From the NCBI RefSeq assembly GCF_001659605.2, contig NC_035164.2, forward strand, positions 10,812,994-10,876,993: DNA of 64,000 nt, in the 5' to 3' direction. Both the position numbers and the translations under genes were made by a program. This DNA is from Manihot esculenta (lineage: Eukaryota > Streptophyta > Magnoliopsida > Malpighiales > Euphorbiaceae). Positions 21,256 through 32,200 of this stretch are shown here, one piece after another. The notes below the pieces were generated by a model, which made no database searches, was not told the origin of the DNA, and saw only the letters and a program-made list of their open reading frames with translations. Each line of letters begins with the position of its first letter. Position 1 is the stretch's first letter.

Positions 21256-21721
21256 CTTAGCTCTTCTGAAAACACAAAACACAAATAAGCAAACAGTAAC
21301 ACACATATAGTTCATATGAAAGACACATGAACATAGAACATAGACATGCATAGCATCCAGCATGGCATTTCTCATTAGCATGCAAAACAAACTTCCTATC
21401 TTAGTGGACATGATTTAACTTATTGTGCTTTGCCTTTCTATACCTTCTAAAACCACCTCTTTCCGATGTGGGATCTCTCTAATCCTTGAACAAAAATGTT
21501 CAACACACCGTACTTATGAGGCCCTATGCTCTGATACCAACTGTAACAGCCCGGAAACCGGTACCCTCTTTGTAACGGTCCGAACCGCTCGGCACTAGGA
21601 TCCAGATCGGCTTAAGGCCGCCTAGACCCGTAGTAAGCCTATCCTGAAGTGGTAGGCTTGATATGTTTCTCTGTTTGTTTTTTTAACATTCGAGGACGAA
21701 TGTTTTATAAAGGGGGAAGAA

Positions 21722-22718
21722 TGTAATACCCGGCTAGTTCAGGCATCAGAATTCTTACCATCCGGTGGAATTCCGGCATGTCAGAGGTTCTAGAAGGGTA
21801 AGAGTGAAGGTGTGCTAAAAGGAGGTTTGATTCAGAAAAGAGTTAAGTTTTGAGGAGAAGTGGCCTAAGGAGTTTCTGTCATGTTCGGCCCCCGAATGGT
21901 AAGTTCGGCCGCCGAAAGTGCCCAATGTTCGGCCCCCGAAGGTTATGTTCGGCCCCCGAACGTAGCATGGTTTTGCATGCAGTTTCGGCTGCCGAAGCTG
22001 GGGTGGTCGGTTAGTTGTGCACACTCCGCAGTCCGTGATTTGGCCAGGTGTTCACCTCCAGATCATGACCAGAGGTTTGGCCACGTCTCCCTTGACTCAT
22101 CTGCAAGCTTTAATCAGCTTATGCAGAGGGTTGGTCTTTTGCAAAGGGGTTGAACGTTTTTGAGAGAAAAGAAGAGTTGTGAGGGTTTGAAGCTTTGGAG
22201 GAGGAGTTGCTGAGTTGGCTGTTCCTCTTCTGGTTTCAAGAGGTAAGGGAAGTCTTTAAACTTGTGTTAATGATGTATAACAGCTTTGAAAGAGGTTAAG
22301 GGGAGAGTTATGTATCTAGGTTTAGTTTTGATGTTTTAATGGTGGAAGTATGTATATGTGTTATAGTTGCTGTTTTGTTGGGGTTAGTAGGTAGTTTTGG
22401 ACCCCTTGGTTCATATACCTGAGTATATGTGAGTGAAGGAGGAGGTATGCATGTATGGAGTGGGGTTGGTGCTTGGCAGGCTTGTTCATGCTCGAAGCTG
22501 AGTTCTGGATGAACTCAGGTTCGGCCGCCGAAGGGAGGATTCGGCCGCCGAACCCCTTGTGGAGGCAGGTTCGGCTGCCTACCGAAAGAATGGACTTTCG
22601 GCTCTGTCATGCACATTTGGCCGCCGAAGGTGCCGCCGAAGGTGCTCTGTCCAGCCTTCTTTTGCATGTTTATGTGCTTGTTTTCAGAGGTTCAGAGGGG
22701 ATTATAGGGGATTGTTTA
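21722..22718 (+). repeat. LTR start fragment, plus orientation
   Basis: TGTAATACCCGGCTAG... nearly identical to the first kilobase of the 3' LTR of C, including both palindrome clusters (21895-21975 and 22520-22645). It ends at GGATTGTTTAA, where the sequence switches to minus-strand internal sequence. Confidence 0.8.
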
Positions 22719-22807
22719 ACTCTTAGCTATTAACTTTTCTCTAACTCTCCATCTCTTTACCTGTTACTCTGAACATGTAATTCTATTCCATTCTATTACT
22801 TTCAAGC

Positions 22808-23392
22808 CTACTCGAATTCACAAAAACAAACATAGACATCAAAACTTACAAACATACCTGGCACCACTGGACCTGAGGGTGCTATTCCCTGCTGAACCTT
22901 TCTACCTGAAAAAGTCCGCTGGGACCGAACCATCCAAGGCATCATACGACACTCACGAATCACATGCCCCTTCTGTCCACACCGATAACATCCTATTGTT
23001 CCTGCCAGACAGATTCCCTCATGCAATCTACCACACCTCAAACATTGTGGCTTGCCTATACCTGAACTTGGACCAACACCACTAGTCCCTATTGTCTTCT
23101 TCTTTGACCCTGTAAGGCCCCTAACCTTTTTCTTTGTAGCTTTCCCCCACTTTGCTCCTTTCCAGGTAGCTATACTCCAAGTGGAGGGTTCACTCTCGCC
23201 TATCCTAGAATCCTTGGTCTGCGTATCCTCTAAAGTCTCTTCGTCTATATTCACCTGTACACCTACATCCCTTCTTTGCACATCCACATCTAGCTCTCTC
23301 CTGTTTTCTGGTTCTAGATTCATTCCTTCTCTACTATCATCAAAAGACCCTTCCGACGGATCTGAATCACTCTGAGGACTAATTCCACTCAT
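22808..23392 (-). CDS. Gag-derived double zinc-knuckle protein, third complete copy
   Basis: Complete about 194-residue frame from ATG 23392 (MSGISPQSDSDPSEG) to the stop at 22808. Differs from the D copy at few positions (for example STA to SIA before TWKGAKWGK; last residue E, not A). Both CCHC knuckles are intact and the TTTTCAG acceptor precedes the ATG. The leader retains the TTGAACA/TGTTCAA hairpin (23620-23640). Confidence 0.65.
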   Translation of the reverse strand: MSGISPQSDSDPSEGSFDDSREGMNLEPENRRELDVDVQRRDVGVQVNIDEETLEDTQTKDSRIGESEPSTWSIATWKGAKWGKATKKKVRGLTGSKKKTIGTSGVGPSSGIGKPQCLRCGRLHEGICLAGTIGCYRCGQKGHVIRECRMMPWMVRSQRTFSGRKVQQGIAPSGPVVPGMFVSFDVYVCFCEFE

Positions 23393-23678
23393 CTTAGCTC
23401 TTCTGAAAACACAAAACACAAATAAGCAAACATTAACACACATATAGTTCATATGAAAGACACATGAACATAGAACATAGACATGCATAGCATCCAGCAT
23501 GGCATTTCTCATCAGCATGCAAAACAAACTTCCTATCTTAGTGGACATGATTTAACTTATTGTGCTTTGCCTTTCTATACCTTCTAAAACCACCTCTTTC
23601 CGATGTGGGATCTCTCTAATCCTTGAACAAAAATGTTCAACACACCGTACTTATGAGGCCCTATGCTCTGATACCAAC

Positions 23679-24040
23679 TGTAACAGCCCGGAAACCGGTA
23701 CCCTCTTTGTAACGGTCCGAACCGCTCGGCACTAGGATCCAGATCGGCTTAAGGCCGCCTAGACCCGTAGTAAGCCTATCCTGAACTCTGTGTACCTGTT
23801 AAAATCCCATACATGATCCAACTGGACTATTAATTGTTAAAACTTTGCTGTTAAATAACCAGACTTAACCTTTCAAAACACTCTCTATAGGTCCAATCAT
23901 ATGAACCAAAATGCTCAGATATACCAATCTGAACTAGCCCTCGGGCTATCTATCATACACCAGTGATGCTTTACCAAGTAACCTCCATACCCTATGCGCT
24001 CTGCAGCATAGAACCCACTCTGTAAGGGTCAGCATATCAT
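23679..24040 (-). repeat. LTR end fragment, minus orientation
   Basis: Starts TGTAACAGCCCGG and follows the LTR of D to CAGCATATCAT, where a plus-oriented LTR end takes over at 24041. A primer-binding site (TGGTATCAGAGC on the minus strand) lies just left, at about 23665-23676. Confidence 0.8.
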
Positions 24041-24414
24041 CCCTTTGTACATGTACCCTGTTTTACGTTTCTTGATGAGAAATGTGTGAGTTAGGCTTAA
24101 CGTATGGCTTTGATGAAATACCGATGGGATGTGTTACAGATTAAAAGGGTTTCAATCCCTTGTCCCACAGCAGATAGTAGTCCCTGGTATAGGCCCTGAG
24201 GGCCATTTCAGATTGACATATCTGACAGCAGCAGTTAAGCCTACAGAGTTTTACAGGATTGTTGAGTCGTATTGTATCATGTATGGGATTTATCAGGTAC
24301 ACAGAGAATATAGTTGGCTGACTACGGGTCCCGGCGGCCTTACGCCGATCTGGATCCTAGTGCCAGTGATGGTTCGGACCGTTACTAAAGGGTACCGGTT
24401 TCCGGGTCGTTACA
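24041..24414 (+). repeat. LTR end fragment, plus orientation
   Basis: Begins like 11572 (CCCTTTGTACATGTA) but ends in the GCCAGTGATGGTTCGG...GTCGTTACA version also seen in the miniature LTR at 8965. It is therefore a mosaic of two subfamilies. Confidence 0.7.
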
Positions 24415-25695
24415 CTGCTGGGGTCCTCGGTTCCTCGGGTCCGAACCTACACAGGTGGACTCAAATGAGGGACCAACCATACATGAACATAACTCTAAAC
24501 TACTCCCCAAAAACCCCCTAGAATATCATGAAACAATCATGCAAAACATGCAAAAGAAGGCTGGACAGGGCACTTTCGGCGGCAGATTCGGCGGCCGAAA
24601 GTCCCTCCAGAGCCGAAAGTCAGGCAGGTTCGGCGGCTCCTTCGGCGGCCGAAACTCCCAGACAGAGGCAAAACTCATGCATGTTCGGCGGCACTTTCGG
24701 CGGCCGAAACTCCCAGACAGAGACGAAAGTCTCCTTTCGGGGGCAAGCTTTGACAGCCGAAGGCTGCCTCCACAACAGGGTTCGGCGGCCGAAAGTCCTT
24801 TCGGCTGCCGAACCTGGTTTCTCCCGAAGGGCAGAAACTTGGTTCAAACATGCACAAATGCCTCAAACTCATGCCATCCTGCATTTTGCTCAACCAAAAC
24901 ATGCATACAAGCTCCTAGGGGTCTCAAACTACCTTAAACCCCAACTACAACACATCAAGCAACACAAATCCAACATACATTGCTCAAAACATAACATAAA
25001 CTCAAAAACCTAACTATAAGCTAAACATGCATTCTACCCCAAAGATCTTCATAAAACTTACTTAAAACATGCAATGAGCTTAAGATCGGCTCTTACCTCT
25101 TGAAGATCGAGAGAGAGACGACCTAAAACTCGAAGGTGGGAGAGATTTGAGTTCTTGAACCTCCAAGCTCCAAAACTTTGCTCAAAAGCTCAAAATCTTC
25201 AAAACAAGGTTAAAACAAATGAAAATCTTGAAAGATCTAGAGGAAGAACATCAAAGATTGGTGAGGAACGGCGGAGAGCTCACCTTGGCCGAAAATGGGG
25301 AAAAAGCTCGCCCGTTTTCGGCTAAGGGACCCTTTTATAGTGGCTGGCCAGGCCACGTTCGGGGTCCGAACGTGCCTCCGCATGCATGCCATGTTCGGCG
25401 GCCGAACTTGAGGTTCGGCGGCCGAACTTGAGGTTCGGCGGCCGAACCTGGACTTCCCTCACTTATGCCTTCGGGGGCCTAAGGCACACCCGAAATGCCT
25501 GCATGTTCGGCGGCCGAACCTGGATTTTCCTCCAAGATTATTTTCATGCAAAAACTCATTTCCTTTCATGCTTAAAACCATAAAACACATTAAAACATTT
25601 TATGAAAACATGTTTCTATCCCACTGAGGCTTCCGACATCCGAGATTCCACCGGACGGTAGGAATTCCGGTACCGGAGTCTAGCCGGGTATTACA
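24415..25695 (-). repeat. Truncated LTR E1, minus orientation
   Basis: Ends CCGGGTATTACA at 25695. Palindromes occur in two groups, 24570-24810 and 25394-25520. On the minus strand TATAAAAGG (25331-25339) follows the second group, the same order as in LTR A. The peptide strings with PPN or SAAE repeats seen in every frame are translations of the palindromes, not proteins. The left end is missing. Confidence 0.8.
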
Positions 25696-26160
25696 GCCGG
25701 GGTCTCCAAGCTTCAAATCTTGATCTTAGCTCCAAAAATCTTCAAAACCAAGTTAAATAACTCATAAAAACATGAGAGACTTGAAGCAAGAATACAAGAT
25801 CGACAAGGGAGGTCGGAGACTCACCTTGGCCGGAAATGGGGAGAGAAAACTCGCCCATTTCGGACAGGGGACCCCTTTATAGGTGGCTGGCCATGCCACT
25901 TTTGGGGGCCTAATGTGCCTCCGCATGCACCCCATGTTCGGCGGCCGAACTTGAGGTTCGGTAGCCGAACCTGGGTTCTTCCTTTATTCTCTTTCTTTCT
26001 TTTCTTTAAAACTTTAACACAAATCCTTTCTTCATAAAAACCATAAAATACATAAAAACCATAAAATAAAAACATGATTTTACCCTTCTAGAGGTTTCCG
26101 ACATCCGAGATTCCACCGGACGGTAGGAATTTCGATACCGGAGTCTAGCCGGGTATTACA
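25696..26160 (-). repeat. Truncated LTR E2, minus orientation, adjacent to E1
   Basis: A second, diverged copy of the last 465 bp of the same LTR type, ending CGGGTATTACA at 26160. It keeps the TATA box (CCTTTATA on the plus strand, 25874-25881) and two palindrome-like sites upstream of it on the minus strand. It abuts the pol gene of element F. Confidence 0.75.
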
Positions 26161-26586
26161 GTTCTTTTTCCTTTTTTCTTTTAATGGAAGTAAGGGAAGT
26201 CATATCTCACAGTATAATTTGGCAATAACATTTATTTTATTTACACATTTCAAAATACAGCGATTCGCTTTACATTTGGTGGGAATTTAAGGAAAATACC
26301 TCTTTAAATGCTAGATATTCCAAGCATGAGGCTCAGGGTTTCCTTGCATATCCTCCATTCGATATACCTCGGGTTTTACCACTTTGACTACTCTGAACGG
26401 GTCCTTCCAGGTCAGCGCTAGCTTTCCCACAGCAGCTCTTTTTCCCATGGCTTCCAAGTTTCTCAACGCTAAGTCTCCCACCTTCCGACTTCTTTCTCTG
26501 ATTCGTTGATTATAGTAACGAGCTGCCCTCTGTTGATATGTGGCCGTGCGGACCTGAGCTTCTTCTCTGACTTCTTCTAGGGCGTC
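26161..26586 (-). pseudogene. Integrase C-terminus of element F
   Basis: The minus strand reads LEEVREEAQVRTATYQQRA, then ARYYNQRIRERSRKVGDLAL and LTWKDPFRVVK. This is the C-terminal integrase region that follows the core ending at 35362. The two halves join in frame once G and one GCGTC are removed. Downstream is non-coding tail up to the E2 junction. Confidence 0.85.
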
Positions 26587-28248
26587 TGACAGGAGCGGTT
26601 GTCGAAGCCGGTCAAAAACAACCTTATTGGTTACCTACAAATACAACTGTAGACAGTGGTGAAGGATCGTATCCACAAAGAATTGATTACCTATTTATTT
26701 ATCTTAATCAAGACCAATCAAACCAATTGAAAGCACAAGTGAAAGCAAGTGATTGCAAATAGAACAAAAGTAAAGTGCAAGGAAAGTAAAAAGGGGGGTT
26801 TTGAGATGATTTGATTAACAACTAATGAAAGTAATTGAAACAGCAAGTAATCTAAAATAAGAGAGGAAATCAGTAAGAGAAAGGTCTAGTTGAAGATATG
26901 GATCCACTTTGGTTGTTTGGGTTGATCATTGAAACATGGTAATCTTGATTAACTCAATAGGTTGGTTATGGGGGTGGAAGACGCTTCTCACCACCATGTC
27001 TTTCCTTATGAACAAATTGATTAGGGAACGTCCTCTAACCAATTACTAATCAACAAATTGCCAAGGAACGTCCTTGGGCCATAGGCATCAAAACAATTGC
27101 CAATTGCATGAAGAACAAGAAAGATCCAAACCCTAACTACTCAAACGCATGAGATGATGTTAGATCATGCAATTCCTTGGTTTTTACACCAAGTGTTCTT
27201 AGATCAGAATATTTCCAGCAATTACGGACTAACAAATATCCTAATCAACAATCAATTAACTTTGCAATCAAGAATCAAGTGGCCAATTTGATCAAAACAA
27301 CAAAGCAATCATGGAATTAAAGCATCAATTGCATGAATATTGAATAAATCAAAAGCAAACACTTTATGTTCAGATCTCACAACCCTTTAAACAACCTTAG
27401 TTTCAACCAAACTTCAACTAGAAAGAAGGGTTTCAGCCACTCATGGCTGAACCAAAACAGAAAATAAAAGAAAAGAAAGCAAAAAGATGAAGAACCAAAG
27501 TGTGGAGGAAGAGAGGCTGCTCTTGATCAATCCTTTGATGGAAGATTGTTGATTCTTGGTCTTCTTGAGGCCTTTAAATAGATCTTGAGAGGCTGCATTT
27601 TTCCTTTTTAGTGTCCATGTATCTTTGAGTGATTGCCCCATAGTGCCCTTGAGTTTTCTTTGTGCATGTGTGGAGTTGCAAGCCCTTTTTGGTCTTTTGA
27701 TTGATGTCCAAGGTGTGTCCAAGAAGATTCATGCACTAAAGAGGAAGGTGGAGCCTTGATTTGAATTTTAAATGTGCATAGCACTATGTAGGAAACATGT
27801 GATCTTCAAGATTTGGCTCATTAAATAGGGAAGAGCATGTTCGGGGGCAAGTTCGGCCGCCTAAGTTAAGTTTCGGGGGCAGGACTTTCGTCTCTGGAGC
27901 CAAGGTTCGGCGGCCGAAGGTGCCCCCGAAGGTGGGTGACTTTCGCCTCTGGACTAGACTTTAGGCCGCCGAAAGTGCCCCCGAAAGTGGGTGACTTTCG
28001 GCTTCCGAAAGTGCTTCCGAAGGTGCCCCCGAAAGTGGTTGAGTTTTGGCTTCCGAAAGTGCTTCCGAAAGTGCTTCCGAAAGTGGCTGTTTTTGGGCAT
28101 TCTTTGGCACTTTTAAGAGCATTTTCTTCAAATTGTTTCTTCACACCTAATATTTGCAAAACATGATTAAAACCACAAAATTAGGTAGAATAGGTGTAAA
28201 TAAACATCAATAAGATCATGAAAATATGGACTAAAATATGCTCTATCA
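26587..28248 (-). repeat. 3' LTR of element G
   Basis: On the plus strand TGACAGGAGCGG ... CTCTATCA. Contains a TATA-like TATTTAAAGG on the minus strand (27571-27580) and, upstream of it in the transcribed direction, a cluster of TTCGGCGGCCGAA and degenerate TTCCGAAAGTG units (27840-28090). The adjacent polypurine tract reads AGTGTGGGGGTATT on the minus strand. Confidence 0.92.
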
Positions 28249-29291
28249 AATACCCCCACACTTAAGCTTTTGCTTGTCCTCAAGCAAATAAACATAGTCA
28301 AATAAGCTTTCTTTGCTCTAGATCCTTATTTCCACTTAAGCTCATACTCTAGACACCTATTTTGAAGCATTGCAGTGAAGAATATATGCATGAAGATTAC
28401 TTACCTCTTTTCCTTGTTTCCCTTTGCTTACCATGGCTAGGATTTGTTTTCCTCAAGAGAGACATGCACATTAATTTGTTAAGACTTTTTCTAGCTTTTG
28501 GATTGACTTGCCCTTACCTTGAAGTACTTTATTCAGGCTTTTGCACTTTAGATTTTGCTTGGAAAGGTCACCAACCTATTTTTGATTTGAAGGTTTAGAT
28601 TTTCAGTTGGTCACCTATCCAAGTGGCTACTAGCCTTGTTCATAGTCTTTTGACCATTAGAACAATTTTCAATTTGTGCTTTTGAGGTCTTTGCCTTTGC
28701 TGAATTTTCTTTCTCTCAATGATTTGGGCAAATCAACACCAATTGCTAAAGCAAGTCATGTTAAGTTCATTCACACAATTTTAATTTATTCTCAATCGAT
28801 TGAGGGTCATCAATATATTTTTCACCATGGCAAACTCAAAGATTCAATTCAAAAGGCAATTCTCAAACATGAATATAACTCACTGCAGGTGATTCAACAT
28901 AAGTTTAAAGAGTTATCACATCAATGGGGTCATGGAAAGAAAGACTCATTCAACATAGTTCATCAGTTTGAGTAGAGCAAAACAAAAAGAAGAAGAAGGT
29001 TGTGGTTGTGCGTGTTTTATTGAAAGCATAAATAAATTAAAATTCAACTGTGGCTAATTAACTTAATACTGAAAGGACAAAGAAAAAAAAATTTTGCAAT
29101 CTGAAAGCATGAGAAATCGTAGAAGAAGAGAAAAGGAAGAAGGAAGAAAGAGAGAAGAATGAAGAAGAAAGAGAGAAGCTATATGCACCCCCACACTTAA
29201 ATTATGCATTGTCCTCAATGTAAAAGAAAGAAAAAGGAGAACAAAGGAATCTGAATACTCCCCTGGGGTGTGGTGTGCATGACATGATCCT
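28249..29291 (-). other. Untranslated 3' region of element G (no gene seen)
   Basis: About 1 kb between the pol stop and the 3' LTR, where integrase would be expected. No integrase motifs in any frame. Two polypurine-like CCCCCACACTTAA sites occur on the plus strand, at about 28254 (next to the LTR) and 29189. Short open frames have no recognisable product. Confidence 0.6.
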
Positions 29292-32200
29292 CTAGGCAGA
29301 ATGAGTGATGAACAGATGTTCGTCTGGGAACTCTTCCTTGACTGGGCATGGTGCAGTGTTGGATGGAAGTCGGCTGAGGTGGTCTGCCACAAGGTTTTCT
29401 TTGCCTTTTTTGTCTCTTATCTCAAGATCAAATTCTTGTAGAAGTAGGATCCACCTTATGAGCCTTGGTTTTGCTTCTTTTTTCTTGATTAAGTATCGCA
29501 AGGCTGCATGGTCAGAATAGACAATGACCTTGGTTCCCAATAGATATGGTCTGAACTTCTCCAAAGCAAATACAACTGCCAAGAGTTCTTTTTCAGTTGT
29601 TGTGTAGTTGCTTTGTGTAGCGTCTAGTGTGCGAGAGGCATAATGAATGACATGGGGCGAATTGCCCACACGTTGCCCCAAGACTGCGCCTACTGCATAA
29701 TTGCTTGCATCACACATGATTTCAAATGGTAAGTTCCAATCAGGCCCTTGAATAATTGGGGCAGTCACAAGCAATTCTTTAATCAAATCAAACGCCTTTT
29801 TGCAATCTGCATCAAAATCAAATGTTACATCTTGTTGGAGCAATCTGCATAATGGCAAAGTAATTTTTGAGAAATCTTTGATGAATCTTCTGTAGAACCC
29901 TGCATGTCCAAGGAAGGAACGGATGTCTCTAACATTGGAAGGGTAGGGCAGATTTTTGATGGTATCCACCTTAGCTTTGTCCACTTCAATGCCTTTAGCT
30001 GAAACAACATGACCTGAGACCATACCTTGATTAACCATAAAATGACATTTTTCATAATTAAGCACAAGGTTAGTTTCAAGGCATCTTTGCAAGATCTTTT
30101 CTAAATTGGTTAGGCATTCATCAAAAGAATTTCCATGAACTGTGAAGTCATCCATAAATACCTCAATTGTCTTACCCACATAGTCAGAAAATATGCTCAT
30201 CATGCATCGCTGAAAGGTGGCAGGTGCATTGCATAGTCCAAATGGCATTCTTCTAAAGGCAAAAGTGCCAAAAGGACAAGTGAAGGTAGTCTTCTCTTGG
30301 TCTTCTGGAGCAACTGGGATTTGGTAGAAACCTGAATAACCATCAAGACAACAATAGTGAGATTTACCTGCAAGCCTTTCTAGCATCTGATCAATGAAAG
30401 GCAGTGGGAAGTGGTCCTTCCTTGTTGCAGTATTGAGCTTCCTATAGTCCATCCATACCCTCCATCCATTCTGGACTCTAGTGGGGACAAGTTCCCCTTC
30501 AGCGTTTGGAACAATGGTAATTCCAGTTTTCTTTGGAACTACATGTACAGGGCTCACCCATTTGCTATCAGAGATTGGGTATATGATGCCTGCATCAAGG
30601 AGCTTGACTATCTCTTTTTTCACTACCTCCATCATAGGTGGATTTAGTCTTCTTTGAGCATCTCTGACTGGCTTGCACTCATCCTCCATGTGAATTCTAT
30701 GCATGCAGGTGGATGGGGAAATACCTTTGATGTCATCAATAGTCCATCCTATGGCTCCTTTGTGTTTCTGTAGTACTTTCAAGAGGCTTGCTTCTTCTTG
30801 TTGGCTCAATTCATTGGACACTATTACTGGTAGTGTCTTGTTAGCTCCCAAATACATGTATTTCAGATGGTCTGGAAGAGGCTTTAGATCTGAAGGCTGT
30901 TGCAAAGATGGATTAGAAGAGCTTGCTTGCGATGGAGCCTGCTGAGCGAGGTTCGGCGGCCAAAAAGGTTCTGGGTTCGGCGGCCGAATCTCTTCAGTTT
31001 GCGGAGTGAGCTTTGGCGCAGGATTCGGCTTCCGCAAGTAAGTGAGGTTTGGCGGCCGAAAGATGTTCGGCGGCTGAAGAATGTCTTCTTTCTGCACAAT
31101 GTTTTCCTGAAGTGTTGCGACAGAATATGGTTCCTGCGGAGCAACAGGGTTCGGCGGCCGAAAGTGGGCTATGTTCGGCGGCCGAATGTCTTCTGTCTGC
31201 TTGATCTCAACTTGCTGAATGCTGCAAATTGTTTCCTTGAGTTTCAGATTTTCAATCCTGCAAAGATCATCATCTAGAACAGAATCTTGATTTTCATTAA
31301 ACACATCTTGGCTCAAACAATCAATAATATCAAGACCATAAACTGGGGACATATCATGTGGATATTTCATGGCATCATAGATATTGTACTTTATGACTTC
31401 CCCTTCAAATTCCATAGTAAGAGTGCCATCATGCACATCAATTTTAGTTCTAGCAGTACTCAGGAAGGGACGTCCAAGAAGAATGTCAGAACTAGTATTG
31501 CAATTATCTTCCTTAGTATCAATCACATAAAAATCAGCAGGGAAGACAAGTTCACCTACTTGGACTAAGACATCTTCTAAAACACCTATGGGATATACCA
31601 CAGATCTATCAGCCAATTGTATCACTACTCTTGTTTCTTTTAGTGCACATGCATTGAGAGATTTATAGATGGAGAGAGGCATGACATTAATAGATGCACC
31701 AAGATCACACATGGCTTTCTTGATACCAACATTCCCAATTTTGCAAGAGATAGCAAACATACCTTTGTCCTTGCATTTGGTAGGGAGTTCTCTTTTAATA
31801 ACAGCAGTAACTACCTCACCTACACTTACTCTTTCTCTTTCAGCAAGCTTCCTTCTATTGGTGCAAAGCTCCTTCAGAAATTTGGCATACCTAGGAATTT
31901 GCTTGACAGCGTCTAGTAGTGGTATGTTGATCTCCACTTTTCTGAAAGTCTCAAGAATCTCCTTTTCTTCCTTTTCTTTTTGTGTTCTTTCAAATCTTTT
32001 TGGGAAAGGAGGTGGGATGTGAAAGCTTGTCTTTGGATCGGTCTTGTGTGCAGGAGGTGGTTCTGACTGAGATGGGGAGGCTTCAGGTGGCCTTGGTTCT
32101 ACCTCTTGCTCATGATTATTCTCTTGAAGCTCTTTGCCACTTCTCAAAGTAATAGCACTAACATTTTGTCTTGGATTAGTTTCAGTTTGAGAAGGGAGCT

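Larger units (their letters stand above)
21059..24414. mobile_element. Rearranged block of C/D-family segments in alternating orientation
   Basis: Consecutive pieces: primer site plus first 26 bp of LTR (minus, 21059-21092); truncated zinc-knuckle ORF and leader (minus, 21093-21542); LTR piece (minus, 21543-21646); internal tail, polypurine tract and LTR start (plus, 21647-22718); knuckle ORF and leader (minus, 22719-23678); LTR piece (minus, 23679-24040); LTR end (plus, 24041-24414). Each piece is nearly identical to part of C or D. Several joins fall in 3-5 bp shared by both partners. It may be real template switching or repair, or an assembly error. Confidence 0.75.

Noticed and set aside
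24455..25013. Open frames with many PPN, RRPK or SAAE repeats in the E1 LTR (also near 2800-3080, 27866-28166 and 34886-35279)
   Set aside because: They are open in several frames on both strands because the TTCGGCGGCCGAA palindrome has no stop in any frame. They lie in LTRs and have no conserved start or context.
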